This document shows, piece after piece, positions 19,789-28,773 of a stretch of DNA of 64,000 bases (the first letter of the stretch is position 1; the number at the start of each line of letters is the position of its first letter). This DNA comes from Microcosmobacter mediterraneus (lineage in GTDB: Bacteria > Bacteroidota > Bacteroidia > Flavobacteriales > Flavobacteriaceae). Location: contig NZ_JAVRIA010000003.1 in NCBI RefSeq assembly GCF_031846265.1, positions 248,001-312,000 of the forward strand, read 5' to 3'. A program made the translations under genes and the position numbers. The notes beneath the pieces were generated by a model that was given only the letters and a program-made list of their open reading frames with translations, was not told where the DNA came from and did no database searches.

Positions 19789-20392
19789 AAATCTTATTAT
19801 CATTTTTACACGAAACCCAGAACTAGGTAAAGTAAAAACCCGATTAGCTAAAACTATTGGTGACGAATCTGCTTTAAACATTTATCGCTTTCTATTAGAG
19901 CATACCGAAAAAACTGTTAGGAAGATAAACGTAGACAAAGCTATCTACTATTCAGTTGCTATCCATGATAATGATATTTGGGATGCTAATATGTATACAA
20001 AATTTAAGCAAGAAGGAATAGATTTAGGACAACGTATGTGTAACGCCTTCAAAAATGCATTCATCGATAATTATAAAAAAGTATTAATAGTTGGTAGTGA
20101 TTTAATTGATTTACAGCCTAAACATATTGAAGATGCCTTTTTAGCATTAGAAACAAACGATATAGTTATTGGTCCAGCGCAAGATGGAGGTTACTATTTA
20201 TTGGGTATGAAAATTCTTCATAAAAAACTATTTAAAAATAAGTTTTGGGGAACTCATTCTGTTTTTAAAGACACTATGGAAGATTTAGAAAACGAAACAG
20301 TATTTTTGTTAGAGGAATTAAATGACATTGATACATTTGAAGATCTTAAGAACAACCCAACACTAAAAAGCCTCATTTTACAAAATGATTAA
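19781..20392 (+). CDS. TIGR04282 family arsenosugar biosynthesis glycosyltransferase (DUF2064)
   Basis: This 203-residue protein has a nucleotidyl/glycosyltransferase-like GT-A fold. It begins LIIIFTRNPELGKVKTRLA, has a metal-site-like segment VGSDLIDLQPKHIEDAF and the signature GPAQDGGYYLLGM. It belongs to the DUF2064/TIGR04282 family, which co-occurs with TIGR04283 glycosyltransferases and ArsS/ArsM in arsenosugar loci. It may activate or transfer the aglycone of the arsenosugar; the precise reaction is not established. It overlaps both neighbours by 8 bases, a sign of translational coupling. Confidence 0.88.
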   Translation: MSKNLIIIFTRNPELGKVKTRLAKTIGDESALNIYRFLLEHTEKTVRKINVDKAIYYSVAIHDNDIWDANMYTKFKQEGIDLGQRMCNAFKNAFIDNYKKVLIVGSDLIDLQPKHIEDAFLALETNDIVIGPAQDGGYYLLGMKILHKKLFKNKFWGTHSVFKDTMEDLENETVFLLEELNDIDTFEDLKNNPTLKSLILQND

Positions 20393-21197
20393 ATACATAA
20401 CAGAAACCGTAGACTACTTAAAAGACAAAGGATTTGATGCTCCAGAAATTGGTATTATCCTTGGCACTGGCCTTGGGCAATTAATTAATGACATAGAAAT
20501 AATCAAGGAGGTGAGCTACAATCACATTCCAAATTTCCCAACAGCTACAGTAGAATTTCATAAAGGCAAATTAATTTATGGCAAATTAGCAGGTAAAAAG
20601 ATTGTTGTGATGCAAGGTCGATTTCATGTGTATGAAGGGTATTCTTTACAAGACGTCACCTATCCTGTTCGTATTATGGAAAAACTAGGTATAACAACCT
20701 TATTGGTTTCTAATGCTGCAGGTGCTATAAATTTAAACTTTAAAAAAGCTGAACTCATGTTAATTGAAGATCACATAAATCTTCAAGGTAGTTCTCCTTT
20801 GGCATTTAATGGTGTTGAACAACTAGGCGAACGCTTTACAGATATGAGCGCACCTTATGATGCAGCAATTAATTTGGCATTTAAAAGTATTGCAGCCAAA
20901 CATAATATTACGTTGCACCAAGGAGTTTATGCAAGTGTTGTTGGCCCTCAGTTAGAAACCAGAGCTGAATATAGAATGCTAAAAATATTAGGCGCAGATG
21001 CTGTAGGCATGAGTACTGTTCCTGAAATAATAGTTGCCAATCATCTTAAATTAAAAGTGGCAGCAGTGTCAGTTTTAACAGATGAATGCGACCCAGATAA
21101 TCTAGAACCTGTTGATATTGGTGATATTATAGGCAATGCTGCTAAAGCAGAACCCAATATGATAACTTTATTTAAAGAATTGATTAAGACCCTATAA
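20385..21197 (+). CDS. Purine nucleoside phosphorylase
   Basis: This is a 270-residue trimeric-type purine nucleoside phosphorylase. It contains GIILGTGLGQL near the N-terminus, the phosphate/nucleoside-site segment MQGRFHVYEGY, SNAAGAIN and the base-binding signature GPQLETRAEYRML followed by GADAVGMSTVPE. The general reaction is phosphorolysis of inosine or guanosine to base and ribose-1-phosphate. In this operon it lies between a TIGR04282 protein and ArsM, so a likely role is removal of adenine from the adenosylated dimethylarsenical made by ArsS, freeing the sugar for glycosidation. That role is inferred from the pathway logic; a normal purine-salvage role cannot be excluded. Confidence 0.9.
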   Translation: MIKYITETVDYLKDKGFDAPEIGIILGTGLGQLINDIEIIKEVSYNHIPNFPTATVEFHKGKLIYGKLAGKKIVVMQGRFHVYEGYSLQDVTYPVRIMEKLGITTLLVSNAAGAINLNFKKAELMLIEDHINLQGSSPLAFNGVEQLGERFTDMSAPYDAAINLAFKSIAAKHNITLHQGVYASVVGPQLETRAEYRMLKILGADAVGMSTVPEIIVANHLKLKVAAVSVLTDECDPDNLEPVDIGDIIGNAAKAEPNMITLFKELIKTL

Positions 21198-21198
21198 C

Positions 21199-22170
21199 AT
21201 GAGTAATTACTTAGAAACTACGCACGATGTATATAAAGAAGCTGCATTAACTCCAGATATTGGATTATGCTGTACAACAAATCCAATTTGGGAATTACCA
21301 GGACTTAAAATACCAAAGATCATGCAAGAAATGAATTATGGTTGTGGTAGTACAGTCCATGCAAGAGATTTAACTAACAATCCCAAAATGCTTTATGTTG
21401 GTGTAGGTGGCGGAATGGAACTCTTACAGTTCTCCTATTTTAATCGTCAAAAAGGTGGTGTGATTGGTGTGGATGTTGTTGATGAGATGTTAGATGCTTC
21501 GCGTAAAAATTTTAAAATTGCAGAAGCAGAAAACGATTGGTTTAAAAGTGATTTTGTTGTATTAAAAAAAGGTGATGCTATGAATCTTCCTGTTGAAGAC
21601 AATAGCATTGATGTAGCAGCTCAGAATTGTTTATTCAATATATTTAAGGAAGACGATTTAAAAAAAGCCATTGCAGAGATGTATCGAGTTCTTAAACCTC
21701 ATGGACGCTTAGTAATGAGTGATCCTACTTGCGAACAACCAATGAATGATGCTTTACGTAATGATGATCGTTTACGCGCGCTGTGTCTCAGTGGTAGCTT
21801 ACCAATTAAAGACTATGTAAAAATGCTTACAGATGCTGGTTTTGGTACTATAGAAATTAGAGCACGCAAGCCCTATAGAATTTTGGATCCAAAGCATTAC
21901 GAAACTAAAGAACTTATTTACATAGAATCTATTGAAGTTGCTGCAATAAAAGATCCAATGCCTGCAGATGGACCATGTGTATTTACTGGTAAAGCAGCAA
22001 TCTATTTTGGTGATGAAGATTACGTTGATGATAAAAACGGTCATATTCTTTTAAAGAATCAGCCATTAGCAATTTGTGATAAAACGGCAGCTGCTTTAGC
22101 TTCATTAAATAGAGATGATATTTTTATCAGTGAATCTACTTATCATTATGATGGTGGAGGTTGTTGTTAG
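21199..22170 (+). CDS. arsM: Arsenosugar biosynthesis arsenite methyltransferase ArsM
   Basis: This 323-residue SAM-dependent methyltransferase has motif I LYVGVGGGMELL at about 65-76 and the acidic VDVVDEML loop after it. Cysteines are placed as in arsenite methyltransferases: C49 (NYGCGS), C144 (AQNCLFNIFKEDDL) and C196 (LCLSGSLP), the last two matching the As(III)-binding pair of ArsM. Extra thiols occur at C24-C25 and in the C-terminal GGGCC. It methylates arsenite stepwise to dimethylarsenite, the substrate of ArsS. It starts 1 base after the phosphorylase stop codon. The assignment is strong from the Cys pattern together with ArsS in the same operon. Confidence 0.93.
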   Translation: MSNYLETTHDVYKEAALTPDIGLCCTTNPIWELPGLKIPKIMQEMNYGCGSTVHARDLTNNPKMLYVGVGGGMELLQFSYFNRQKGGVIGVDVVDEMLDASRKNFKIAEAENDWFKSDFVVLKKGDAMNLPVEDNSIDVAAQNCLFNIFKEDDLKKAIAEMYRVLKPHGRLVMSDPTCEQPMNDALRNDDRLRALCLSGSLPIKDYVKMLTDAGFGTIEIRARKPYRILDPKHYETKELIYIESIEVAAIKDPMPADGPCVFTGKAAIYFGDEDYVDDKNGHILLKNQPLAICDKTAAALASLNRDDIFISESTYHYDGGGCC

Positions 22171-22173
22171 ACG

Positions 22174-23097
22174 ATGTTCGCTATTAATTTATCTCATTAC
22201 GGTGAGAATATTACTATGGAGAAATACATAGACATCATTAAAAATTCGTATTCTGGGTATTGGAACTACCTAAAAAATGAAGTATTGCTCCAAAACAACT
22301 GGGATAACTATTTTTATGGTCTTATTATAGTTTCCATTGCTGTTTGGCTTCTAGAAATCGCATTTCCTTGGCGAAAAAACCAAGCGGTTTTTAGGAAAGA
22401 TTTTTGGCTAGACAGTTTCTATATGTTTTTTAACTTTTTTTTGCTAAATCTAATTGTACTTATTGCTTTATCTAATACTGCAGCCGAATTTTTCAACGAC
22501 ATTTTAAGTTCAATAGGTTTAACATTATCAAGCTTTCAATTATTTGATTCTACAGATTTACCAAAGTGGTTAGGCTTAATCATTTTCTTTCTAGTCAATG
22601 ATTTTGTACAATGGAATACGCATCGATTATTACATCGTGTGCCTTGGCTATGGAATTTCCACAAAGTGCATCACAGTGTAAAAGAAATGGGATTTGCAGC
22701 CCATTTACGTTACCATTGGATGGAGCCAGTAGTTTACAACTCTTTACGTTATATTCCTCTAGCAATAATAGCTAATTATAGTGCTCAAGATGTGGCTATT
22801 GTTCACTTTTTCGCCCTAGCAATTGGTCATTTAAACCATGCTAATTTAGGTTGGGACTATGGTCCTCTTAAATATGTTTTAAATAATCCAAAAATGCACA
22901 TTTGGCATCATGCTAAAGCGTTGCCAAAACATGCTCGATATGGTGTTAATTTCGGACTTACGCTTAGTCTTTGGGATTACCTATTCAAAACCAATCATAT
23001 ACCATATGATGGCACCTATATAGAACTCGGTTTTGAAGGTGATGAAAATTTTCCAAAAGATTTTATTAGTCAGGAATTATATCCTTTAAAGAAATGA
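22174..23097 (+). CDS. Sterol desaturase / fatty acid hydroxylase superfamily membrane protein
   Basis: This is a di-iron membrane oxygenase-type protein of 307 residues with about four membrane segments. The histidine boxes are visible: HRLLH, HKVHH and, later, HIWHH in PKMHIWHHAK, with HLNHAN between. The start may instead be the ATG at 22216 (MEKYIDIIKN), which removes 14 polar residues; the core is unaffected. The family hydroxylates or desaturates lipids. In this operon it may act on a lipid or glycerol-linked arsenosugar product, which is inference only. The next gene overlaps its stop by 4 bases. Confidence 0.87.
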   Translation: MFAINLSHYGENITMEKYIDIIKNSYSGYWNYLKNEVLLQNNWDNYFYGLIIVSIAVWLLEIAFPWRKNQAVFRKDFWLDSFYMFFNFFLLNLIVLIALSNTAAEFFNDILSSIGLTLSSFQLFDSTDLPKWLGLIIFFLVNDFVQWNTHRLLHRVPWLWNFHKVHHSVKEMGFAAHLRYHWMEPVVYNSLRYIPLAIIANYSAQDVAIVHFFALAIGHLNHANLGWDYGPLKYVLNNPKMHIWHHAKALPKHARYGVNFGLTLSLWDYLFKTNHIPYDGTYIELGFEGDENFPKDFISQELYPLKK

Positions 23098-24080
23098 TAA
23101 AACAGATTGCAATTGCACTTCTTATAGTTTCAATCTCATCTTGTAATAGTTCAAAAAAAGCTATAGAAAATGAAACTAACGACTTGCTTAAATCTGAAAC
23201 CAATTTAGATCCTAAACAAGATCCTAAAGGCGGAGCATTTGAACCTAATAGTCCTAGTGAAATCCATGACCTAAAAAATAATGATAGTGAAATTCATGAA
23301 ATGGTTGAGATCATAGATCATGAGGGAAACACTGTTGCTGAAGTGAGTAGTCATAAAGAAGCTAAAGAAATTATGAAACAAAGAGATTCACTGAATAATG
23401 GTATTAACATTAATCAGAATGTTTCTAAACGATTTTATGAAAACCATGAACTTTGGAGTGAATTATTAGAAAAACATGTTTCTAATAAAGGCAAGGTGAA
23501 TTATATTGGTTTTAAAAGGGATTACAAAGACTTGAAAATCTATATTATGATGCTTAAGATGGGTTATTCTAAAATCGATGAGTATTCAAAAGATAACAAA
23601 CTCGCCTACTGGATCAATGCTTACAATGCACTTACCATAGATCTAATCCTTAGAAATTATCCTGTTAGTAGTATAAAAGATATTAAAGATCCTTGGAAAC
23701 AGCGCCTTTGGAAATTTGGAGACAAGTGGTTAAACTTAGATGATATAGAACATAAAATTATCCGTAAAATGGGAGAACCAAGAATACATTTTGCCTTAGT
23801 TTGTGCTGCAGTATCTTGTCCTAAATTGTACAACAAAGCATTTACTGCTGCAACTCTAGATGAAGATTTAACTAAACTTACCAAGGAATTCTTAGCAGAT
23901 ACTTCAAAAAATAATATCGCTAAAGACGAACTTAAGCTTTCTAAAATTTTTAGCTGGTTTGCTAAAGATTTTAAAGAGAATGGTAGCTTAATTGATTTCT
24001 TAAACAACTACACTGATATTAAAATTTCAAGTAAAGCTAAAAAGCGTTTCAATAGTTATAATTGGGATTTGAATGAATAA
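23094..24080 (+). CDS. DUF547 domain lipoprotein
   Basis: This 328-residue protein starts with a lipoprotein signal (IALLIVSISSC, lipobox Cys17), followed by a low-complexity acidic stretch to about residue 115 and then a DUF547 domain. Diagnostic motifs are AYWINAYNALTIDLILR, HFALVCAAVSCPKL and SWFAKDFKENGS. DUF547 has a papain-like-fold appearance but no proven activity. It overlaps sterol desaturase (4 bases) and the TIGR04283 gene (8 bases), so it belongs to the arsenosugar operon. A second DUF547 gene lies at 28774-29481. Confidence 0.88.
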   Translation: MIKQIAIALLIVSISSCNSSKKAIENETNDLLKSETNLDPKQDPKGGAFEPNSPSEIHDLKNNDSEIHEMVEIIDHEGNTVAEVSSHKEAKEIMKQRDSLNNGININQNVSKRFYENHELWSELLEKHVSNKGKVNYIGFKRDYKDLKIYIMMLKMGYSKIDEYSKDNKLAYWINAYNALTIDLILRNYPVSSIKDIKDPWKQRLWKFGDKWLNLDDIEHKIIRKMGEPRIHFALVCAAVSCPKLYNKAFTAATLDEDLTKLTKEFLADTSKNNIAKDELKLSKIFSWFAKDFKENGSLIDFLNNYTDIKISSKAKKRFNSYNWDLNE

Positions 24081-24798
24081 AATTTCAATTATTATCCCAA
24101 TCCTTAATGAAGTTGACTACATTAGCAAACTCCTTGAGCAGCTCATTATAAATTCCTCACCTGTAAACATAGCCGAAATTATAGTTGTTGATGGTGGTAG
24201 CACTGATGGTTCTCTAAATAGTGTTAGAGCCTTAAGGTTTTTAAAACCTGAAGGGTCTGTTAAAATATTTTCATCGGAAAAAGGTAGAGCCAAACAAATG
24301 AACTTAGGAGCTTCAAAAGCCTCAGGTAATATTTTATACTTTCTACATGCAGATTCACTTCCACCACAAAACTTTGATCAATTGATCATTAATGAAATTA
24401 ATAAAGGGAATCTCGCTGGTTGCTTTCGTATGCAATTTGATAGCAACCATTGGTGGTTACGATTAGCGAGTTGGCTCACTCAATTTTCATGGCGCGCTTG
24501 TCGTGGCGGTGATCAGAGTCAGTTTATTACAAAAGGGTTATTTGAAAATATAGGCGGCTACGATGAAAATTATATTATATATGAAGACAACATTTTAATC
24601 AATGAACTCTATAAACGAAAGCAATTTGTGGTTATTAATAAAAAAATTAGAACCTCAGCTAGACTTTACAAAAAAGTAGGCATTTGGAAACTTCAGTATC
24701 ACTTTTGGAGTATTTATGTTAAAAAATGGTTAGGAGCTTCTGCTGAAGAACTTCACAATTATTACAAGAACTATATTAGTTCTAAAAATATAGTATAA
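24073..24798 (+). CDS. TIGR04283 family arsenosugar biosynthesis glycosyltransferase
   Basis: This is a GT2-type glycosyltransferase of 241 residues. It opens ISIIIPILNEVDYISKLL, has VVDGGSTDGS (nucleotide-sugar binding), the family-specific KGRAKQMNLGA segment and a DXD-like LHADSLPP. The C-terminal part carries aromatic, positively charged segments that may contact the membrane. TIGR04283 is defined by co-occurrence with arsenosugar genes. It probably attaches the arsenic-bearing ribose to an aglycone. It is the last gene of the operon and ends directly in a terminator. Confidence 0.9.
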   Translation: MNKISIIIPILNEVDYISKLLEQLIINSSPVNIAEIIVVDGGSTDGSLNSVRALRFLKPEGSVKIFSSEKGRAKQMNLGASKASGNILYFLHADSLPPQNFDQLIINEINKGNLAGCFRMQFDSNHWWLRLASWLTQFSWRACRGGDQSQFITKGLFENIGGYDENYIIYEDNILINELYKRKQFVVINKKIRTSARLYKKVGIWKLQYHFWSIYVKKWLGASAEELHNYYKNYISSKNIV

Positions 24799-24825
24799 AA
24801 AAAGCCACCAAAAGGTGGCTTTTTT
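24798..24825 (+). terminator. Rho-independent terminator of arsenosugar operon
   Basis: Stem GCCACC / GGTGGC (24804-24809 with 24814-24819), loop AAAA, flanked by six A and six T. It begins at the stop codon of the TIGR04283 gene. It can also serve the convergent gene at 24844. Confidence 0.93.
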
Positions 24826-24843
24826 AAGTTGTATAATAGTTGA

Positions 24844-25359
24844 TTATTGTTTTACCATTCTATATTCAAATTGTCCTGTTTCAGTGAAATCACCAAAGGT
24901 TTCAGAGTAATTACCAGTAAAGTAAAGGTTAGTACCATCAAATAAAGTTACATCTACAATTCCTCCATCTAAATTTATTGTCCTACTTGTATTATCAACT
25001 GAATAAGTTCCCGACTCATCAAGCATAACAATCTCTTCATTAGTTTCTGGAGCCTGACCAGTTACAGTCACTGTATAAACCTCTACATAACTTCCCATTA
25101 AAGAATATGTCCCATCTGCATTGAAAGTTACTATGGCATTTGTAAAAGTCTCGCCAAAATACGTATCAGATTCTGTAACTACAATACTACCATCTGTTGC
25201 TTGAACGGTTGTTTCTGATGATCCTTGATAAAATGTAATCGCAAAAGAACCTGCAAGATTCTCATTTGTCAACTCAACAGAAGCAGGTCCATCATCACTA
25301 CTACAAGCAGATAATGTTGCAATAGTTATAGTAAATAAAAAGAATTTAAAAATTTTCAT
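24844..25359 (-). CDS. Lipocalin-like lipoprotein of unknown function
   Basis: This 171-residue protein has a lipoprotein signal peptide (FLFTITIATLSAC, lipobox Cys19), followed by the Ser/Asp-rich CSSDDGPA motif typical of surface or periplasmic lipoproteins of Bacteroidota. The rest is beta-rich, with LAGSFAITFYQ near the start and a closing YRMVKQ, consistent with a lipocalin-like or META-type barrel. No catalytic residues were identified. It stands alone between the arsenosugar terminator and the Omp85-like gene. Confidence 0.7.
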   Translation of the reverse strand: MKIFKFFLFTITIATLSACSSDDGPASVELTNENLAGSFAITFYQGSSETTVQATDGSIVVTESDTYFGETFTNAIVTFNADGTYSLMGSYVEVYTVTVTGQAPETNEEIVMLDESGTYSVDNTSRTINLDGGIVDVTLFDGTNLYFTGNYSETFGDFTETGQFEYRMVKQ

Positions 25360-25483
25360 GTTGTTAGATTTGAATTTAACCGCAAATATATAAAAACGAA
25401 GTAATTACAGATTAATTATATTTAAATAATGTTAGTCTTTAAAAACATTACTATAAACCTGTATATTAGTTGTTTAGAACAAT

Positions 25484-26746
25484 TTAAAAATACTGACCAA
25501 TCCCAAAAACAAAACCATTAGTAGCATTATTAGTAATACCATAACCATAGTCTATTCTAAAAATGGCATTAAAGATTTTTTTATGAATAAAACGTAGCCC
25601 AACTCCTGGATAAACTCTCAAATTTTGACTTTTCCCAAAATCACCCAACTCTCCTCCTGGATTTCTCCAACTTCCTGCATCTATAAAGGCGTTGCCTTGC
25701 AATACAAACCAGTTTTTTTCGTATAGCGTATGCCTATATTCTGTATTTAAAACAATAACTCCTGTTCCTCTATCTATGGTGTTACCAACACCTCTAATAT
25801 TTAAATTATTATCTACAGAAAAAGGTGCAAAAGGTGTATCGTCATTACTAGATAAGCCTAAACGTAAACGATTAGCCCAATTGCCTTTAGTGCCAACACG
25901 TTTAAAATATTGAAAATCATTCCAGCCAATTAAAAAATCTGGTAATTGAGCATCGTTGGTAGAATGTACGTATTGAAAATTAAATATACTTCTAAAACCT
26001 TCAACATATTGGTAATCGTAATTAAGATTATTATGCTCATATATAAGCTTGTAAAGCATTTTTTTTACTCTTAAAGCTTGAGGTATATTAGGATTGGTGG
26101 CTCCAAATTTATATTCATAATCCTCTGTAAAAAAGTTAAGGCCAAATTCTATACGATTTGTAAAATTGAATTGATATAATCCAAGTACTTCAAAAGATTC
26201 ATTATTGTATTTATAATCTGCAGTGGTATTATCAAAAAAAACGGGTTCTTGTGTGGTTAAATCTTGATAGTTTACTGCTAGTCCAATTCGCTTAGAAAAC
26301 AAAAATGGTGCTCTAAAATTTATAGCATAAGAGCTGTAAATATCCTTCTGATAGAACCCTCCAAAAGTCATATTCTGACCAAATAAATTAAACTCATATA
26401 ATCCTAAACGATAGGCAAATTCTTCATCATTGGTGGTATAAACATTTGCTGATGGAATTATAGTAAAATTCTCTTCAATATTATAGAATACATTAAACTC
26501 ATTAGGTTCTTCTGCAGGAAACACTTGATAATACGCATGTGCTATGGAAGGTAAGCGCTTTAGTAATTTAATATCAGCTTCAATTATTGTAGAGTCTAAT
26601 GCAACTCCAGGTTTAATGCTAGACACTTTTTTAACAAAAGAAGATTTAAGCTTTTTATTGCCTTGTACTATAAGATCTGCAACTTTATTATCTTGAGAAT
26701 AAGAGAAGCCACTGAATAGTAAAAAAGCTACTAATAAACGTTTCAT
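25484..26746 (-). CDS. BamA/TamA (Omp85) family outer membrane protein with one POTRA domain
   Basis: Starting at the ATG at 26746, this is a 420-residue protein with a signal peptide (MKRLLVAFLLFSGFSYSQ). An upstream in-frame start at 26782 would add 12 polar residues. A single POTRA-like domain follows (KVADLIVQGNKKLKSSFVKK, then LKRLPSIAHAYYQV). A beta-barrel with alternating aromatic strands ends in GFVFGIGQYF with a terminal Phe, as in Omp85 proteins. The short length and single POTRA point to a lineage-specific Omp85, not BamA itself (usually about 800 residues with five POTRAs). Its substrate is unknown. Confidence 0.8.
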   Translation of the reverse strand: MKRLLVAFLLFSGFSYSQDNKVADLIVQGNKKLKSSFVKKVSSIKPGVALDSTIIEADIKLLKRLPSIAHAYYQVFPAEEPNEFNVFYNIEENFTIIPSANVYTTNDEEFAYRLGLYEFNLFGQNMTFGGFYQKDIYSSYAINFRAPFLFSKRIGLAVNYQDLTTQEPVFFDNTTADYKYNNESFEVLGLYQFNFTNRIEFGLNFFTEDYEYKFGATNPNIPQALRVKKMLYKLIYEHNNLNYDYQYVEGFRSIFNFQYVHSTNDAQLPDFLIGWNDFQYFKRVGTKGNWANRLRLGLSSNDDTPFAPFSVDNNLNIRGVGNTIDRGTGVIVLNTEYRHTLYEKNWFVLQGNAFIDAGSWRNPGGELGDFGKSQNLRVYPGVGLRFIHKKIFNAIFRIDYGYGITNNATNGFVFGIGQYF

Positions 26747-26806
26747 AAGTTGGTGATTATTAACCTTTGTCGTTAACAACAACTAACCTTACTAAAATTC
26801 AGTAAT

Positions 26807-27820
26807 TTAATCTTCTATTTTGTAGTAAGCTTTTATAATCTCCTCAACAGGCTTATTTTGTGGTGTAAATTGATTGTCTTCTTTTCCTCCAGCACGCTCA
26901 TGAAAGGTAAACCATTTCCAAATAAATCCACCAGCAAACCACTCTTCGTTCCAAAAGGTTTCATAAAGTGCTCTTGTAGCATTGACTTGAGCTTGCAAAT
27001 TCACCTGATTCATACTACGATCATAAACCCAAGGTTCTCTAGCACTATAATCAACACTTCTGTAGCCATACTCTGTAAATAAAATTGGCTTTTGATATTG
27101 TTCTGATAAACCTTTAATGATAGGTTTATGTACTTTCCATCCTTCTATGCAAGTCTCTACAGTTGGTGTTTTTTCATCACTAACTGGGAAATAAGCATCT
27201 ACTCCAATATAATCTAATTGATCCCAAAAAGGTGTGCGCTTAAATTCGTCCCAATTAGCAGCATAGGTTAATTTACCTTTATACTGTGTTCTAATCTTAC
27301 GTATTAAATCTGTCCAATACTCTGGTCTATGCTTGATAAACAATTCGAGTTCTGTACCTATACATAACATTTCCGCATTTATCTCTTCTGCAAGTTCTAC
27401 AAATGTTAAAATAAAATTAGAGTAGGATTCTTCTAAAGCCTTCCAATTAGCCTCAGAAGTCATTTTAATATTTCCTGTAAAATCACCTCTACCAACCCAA
27501 ATCTGAGGCTTTATCATCACTTTAATTTGATACTTTCTCAGCTCCTCAATATACTGTTTTACACCTTCTACTCTCTCTCCAAACCACTGCCTATCTGAAT
27601 TAAACATAATCTCTGAATGGTCTAGACTTTTTATATATGCAAAAGGCATAATAGCAGCATAATTGGCATTCGCATTAACAATAGGTTGGACTTCAGAACT
27701 ATCCGTTGCTCCTCCTGCTGCAACAAAACTGACACCATTAATCTTTATTTCATCTTGACCATTACAAGCTGATAGCGTTAAAAACAAATACCCTATTAAT
27801 AAGCACTTAAGAATTCGCAT
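26807..27820 (-). CDS. Glycoside hydrolase family 113-like lipoprotein
   Basis: This 337-residue protein has a lipoprotein signal (LLIGYLFLTLSAC) and a TIM-barrel with features of GH113 (beta-mannanase-like). The probable acid/base Glu is in LCIGTELELF and the probable nucleophile Glu is in LFTEYGYRS; FIWKWF lies near the C-terminus. The N-terminal strand INGVSFVAAGG replaces the usual opening. Substrate choice (mannan or other beta-linked glycan) cannot be read from the sequence. It is anchored in the envelope and sits in a run of envelope genes on this strand, 34 bases after the barrel-like protein gene. Confidence 0.8.
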   Translation of the reverse strand: MRILKCLLIGYLFLTLSACNGQDEIKINGVSFVAAGGATDSSEVQPIVNANANYAAIMPFAYIKSLDHSEIMFNSDRQWFGERVEGVKQYIEELRKYQIKVMIKPQIWVGRGDFTGNIKMTSEANWKALEESYSNFILTFVELAEEINAEMLCIGTELELFIKHRPEYWTDLIRKIRTQYKGKLTYAANWDEFKRTPFWDQLDYIGVDAYFPVSDEKTPTVETCIEGWKVHKPIIKGLSEQYQKPILFTEYGYRSVDYSAREPWVYDRSMNQVNLQAQVNATRALYETFWNEEWFAGGFIWKWFTFHERAGGKEDNQFTPQNKPVEEIIKAYYKIED

Positions 27821-27854
27821 AAGAATCTAGTTAAGTGCCTAAATTATATAAATC

Positions 27855-28748
27855 TTAGAACAATGCTCTTAAACCTATATTAAAAGTTTCACCTAAACCT
27901 GTATTATTACCTCTTACAAAGTTGGTATACAAGGCTTCAATATTTAACACCTTAGTGAGCTGATATTTTAAACCTCCACCAAGAGCTGTGAAATCTTGCT
28001 CAAAATTATTACCTGTATCAATTCGTTGTTGGTGTTGCAATAAACCTAGAACGGTAAATTTTTGGCTTGGAAAATAACTTAAGAAAACACCTGGAGTTAA
28101 TAAAAGACTGTTATTAGCAAAACTATCTTCTTTTTTTCCAAAATTATATTCTGTATTTAATTCTGTAAATAGTTGCCAATCACCACTTGGAAATGTATAA
28201 TCGTAGAAAAATCTATTCTGAAAAATAAACCCCTTTTGGTCTAAAAAAACACCATTGTTATTATTTACTGGCAAAAAATCTTCTGACTCATTATCTACTA
28301 ATGGAATATGAAATGCAGTCTGAATGGTAAAATTACCAACGTCTTTGATAGGATTGAACTTCACAGCTGGTGCAAAAGAAGTAAACCCAGAACGTGCTGT
28401 TCCTCTTTCACCATCAAATGAAAATACATCTAATGCATTTCTATCAGCAACAACATTAGATCTAAACTCTAGAAGCAAGCCAATATTAAATCTACTAGTC
28501 TCAGAAATACCAGTAAAAATATCTATAGTTGATGTAAAAAATGTTTGCCTTGCTTCTTTACCACTACTAAATGTACTTTCAGTTTGTGTGTAAAGGTTGT
28601 TAAACCATTTAATATCCCACTGTCCTTTATTTAATAATTTTGAAGGTGTGTATTCTTGTATGACGCTTTTCTGAGAATCTTCACCGTCTTGAGAAAATCC
28701 TAAATATGAAGTCATTACTAATAGTAATAGCAAACTAATCTTTTTCAT
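27855..28748 (-). CDS. Putative outer membrane beta-barrel protein
   Basis: This 297-residue protein has a signal peptide (MKKISLLLLLVMTSYLGFSQ). Many alternating hydrophobic/polar strands follow, such as FTVLGLLQHQQRIDTG and ALGGGLKYQLTKVLNIEALY, and it ends in a terminal Phe (NIGLRALF), as expected for an outer-membrane barrel. It resembles transporter-type barrels of the MetA/phenol-degradation class, but the match is by general appearance only. It directly follows the DUF547 gene (25 bases) and precedes the GH113-like gene, so the three are probably cotranscribed. Confidence 0.65.
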   Translation of the reverse strand: MKKISLLLLLVMTSYLGFSQDGEDSQKSVIQEYTPSKLLNKGQWDIKWFNNLYTQTESTFSSGKEARQTFFTSTIDIFTGISETSRFNIGLLLEFRSNVVADRNALDVFSFDGERGTARSGFTSFAPAVKFNPIKDVGNFTIQTAFHIPLVDNESEDFLPVNNNNGVFLDQKGFIFQNRFFYDYTFPSGDWQLFTELNTEYNFGKKEDSFANNSLLLTPGVFLSYFPSQKFTVLGLLQHQQRIDTGNNFEQDFTALGGGLKYQLTKVLNIEALYTNFVRGNNTGLGETFNIGLRALF

Positions 28749-28773
28749 TTGTAAATTGTTTTTTTGGTTATTG

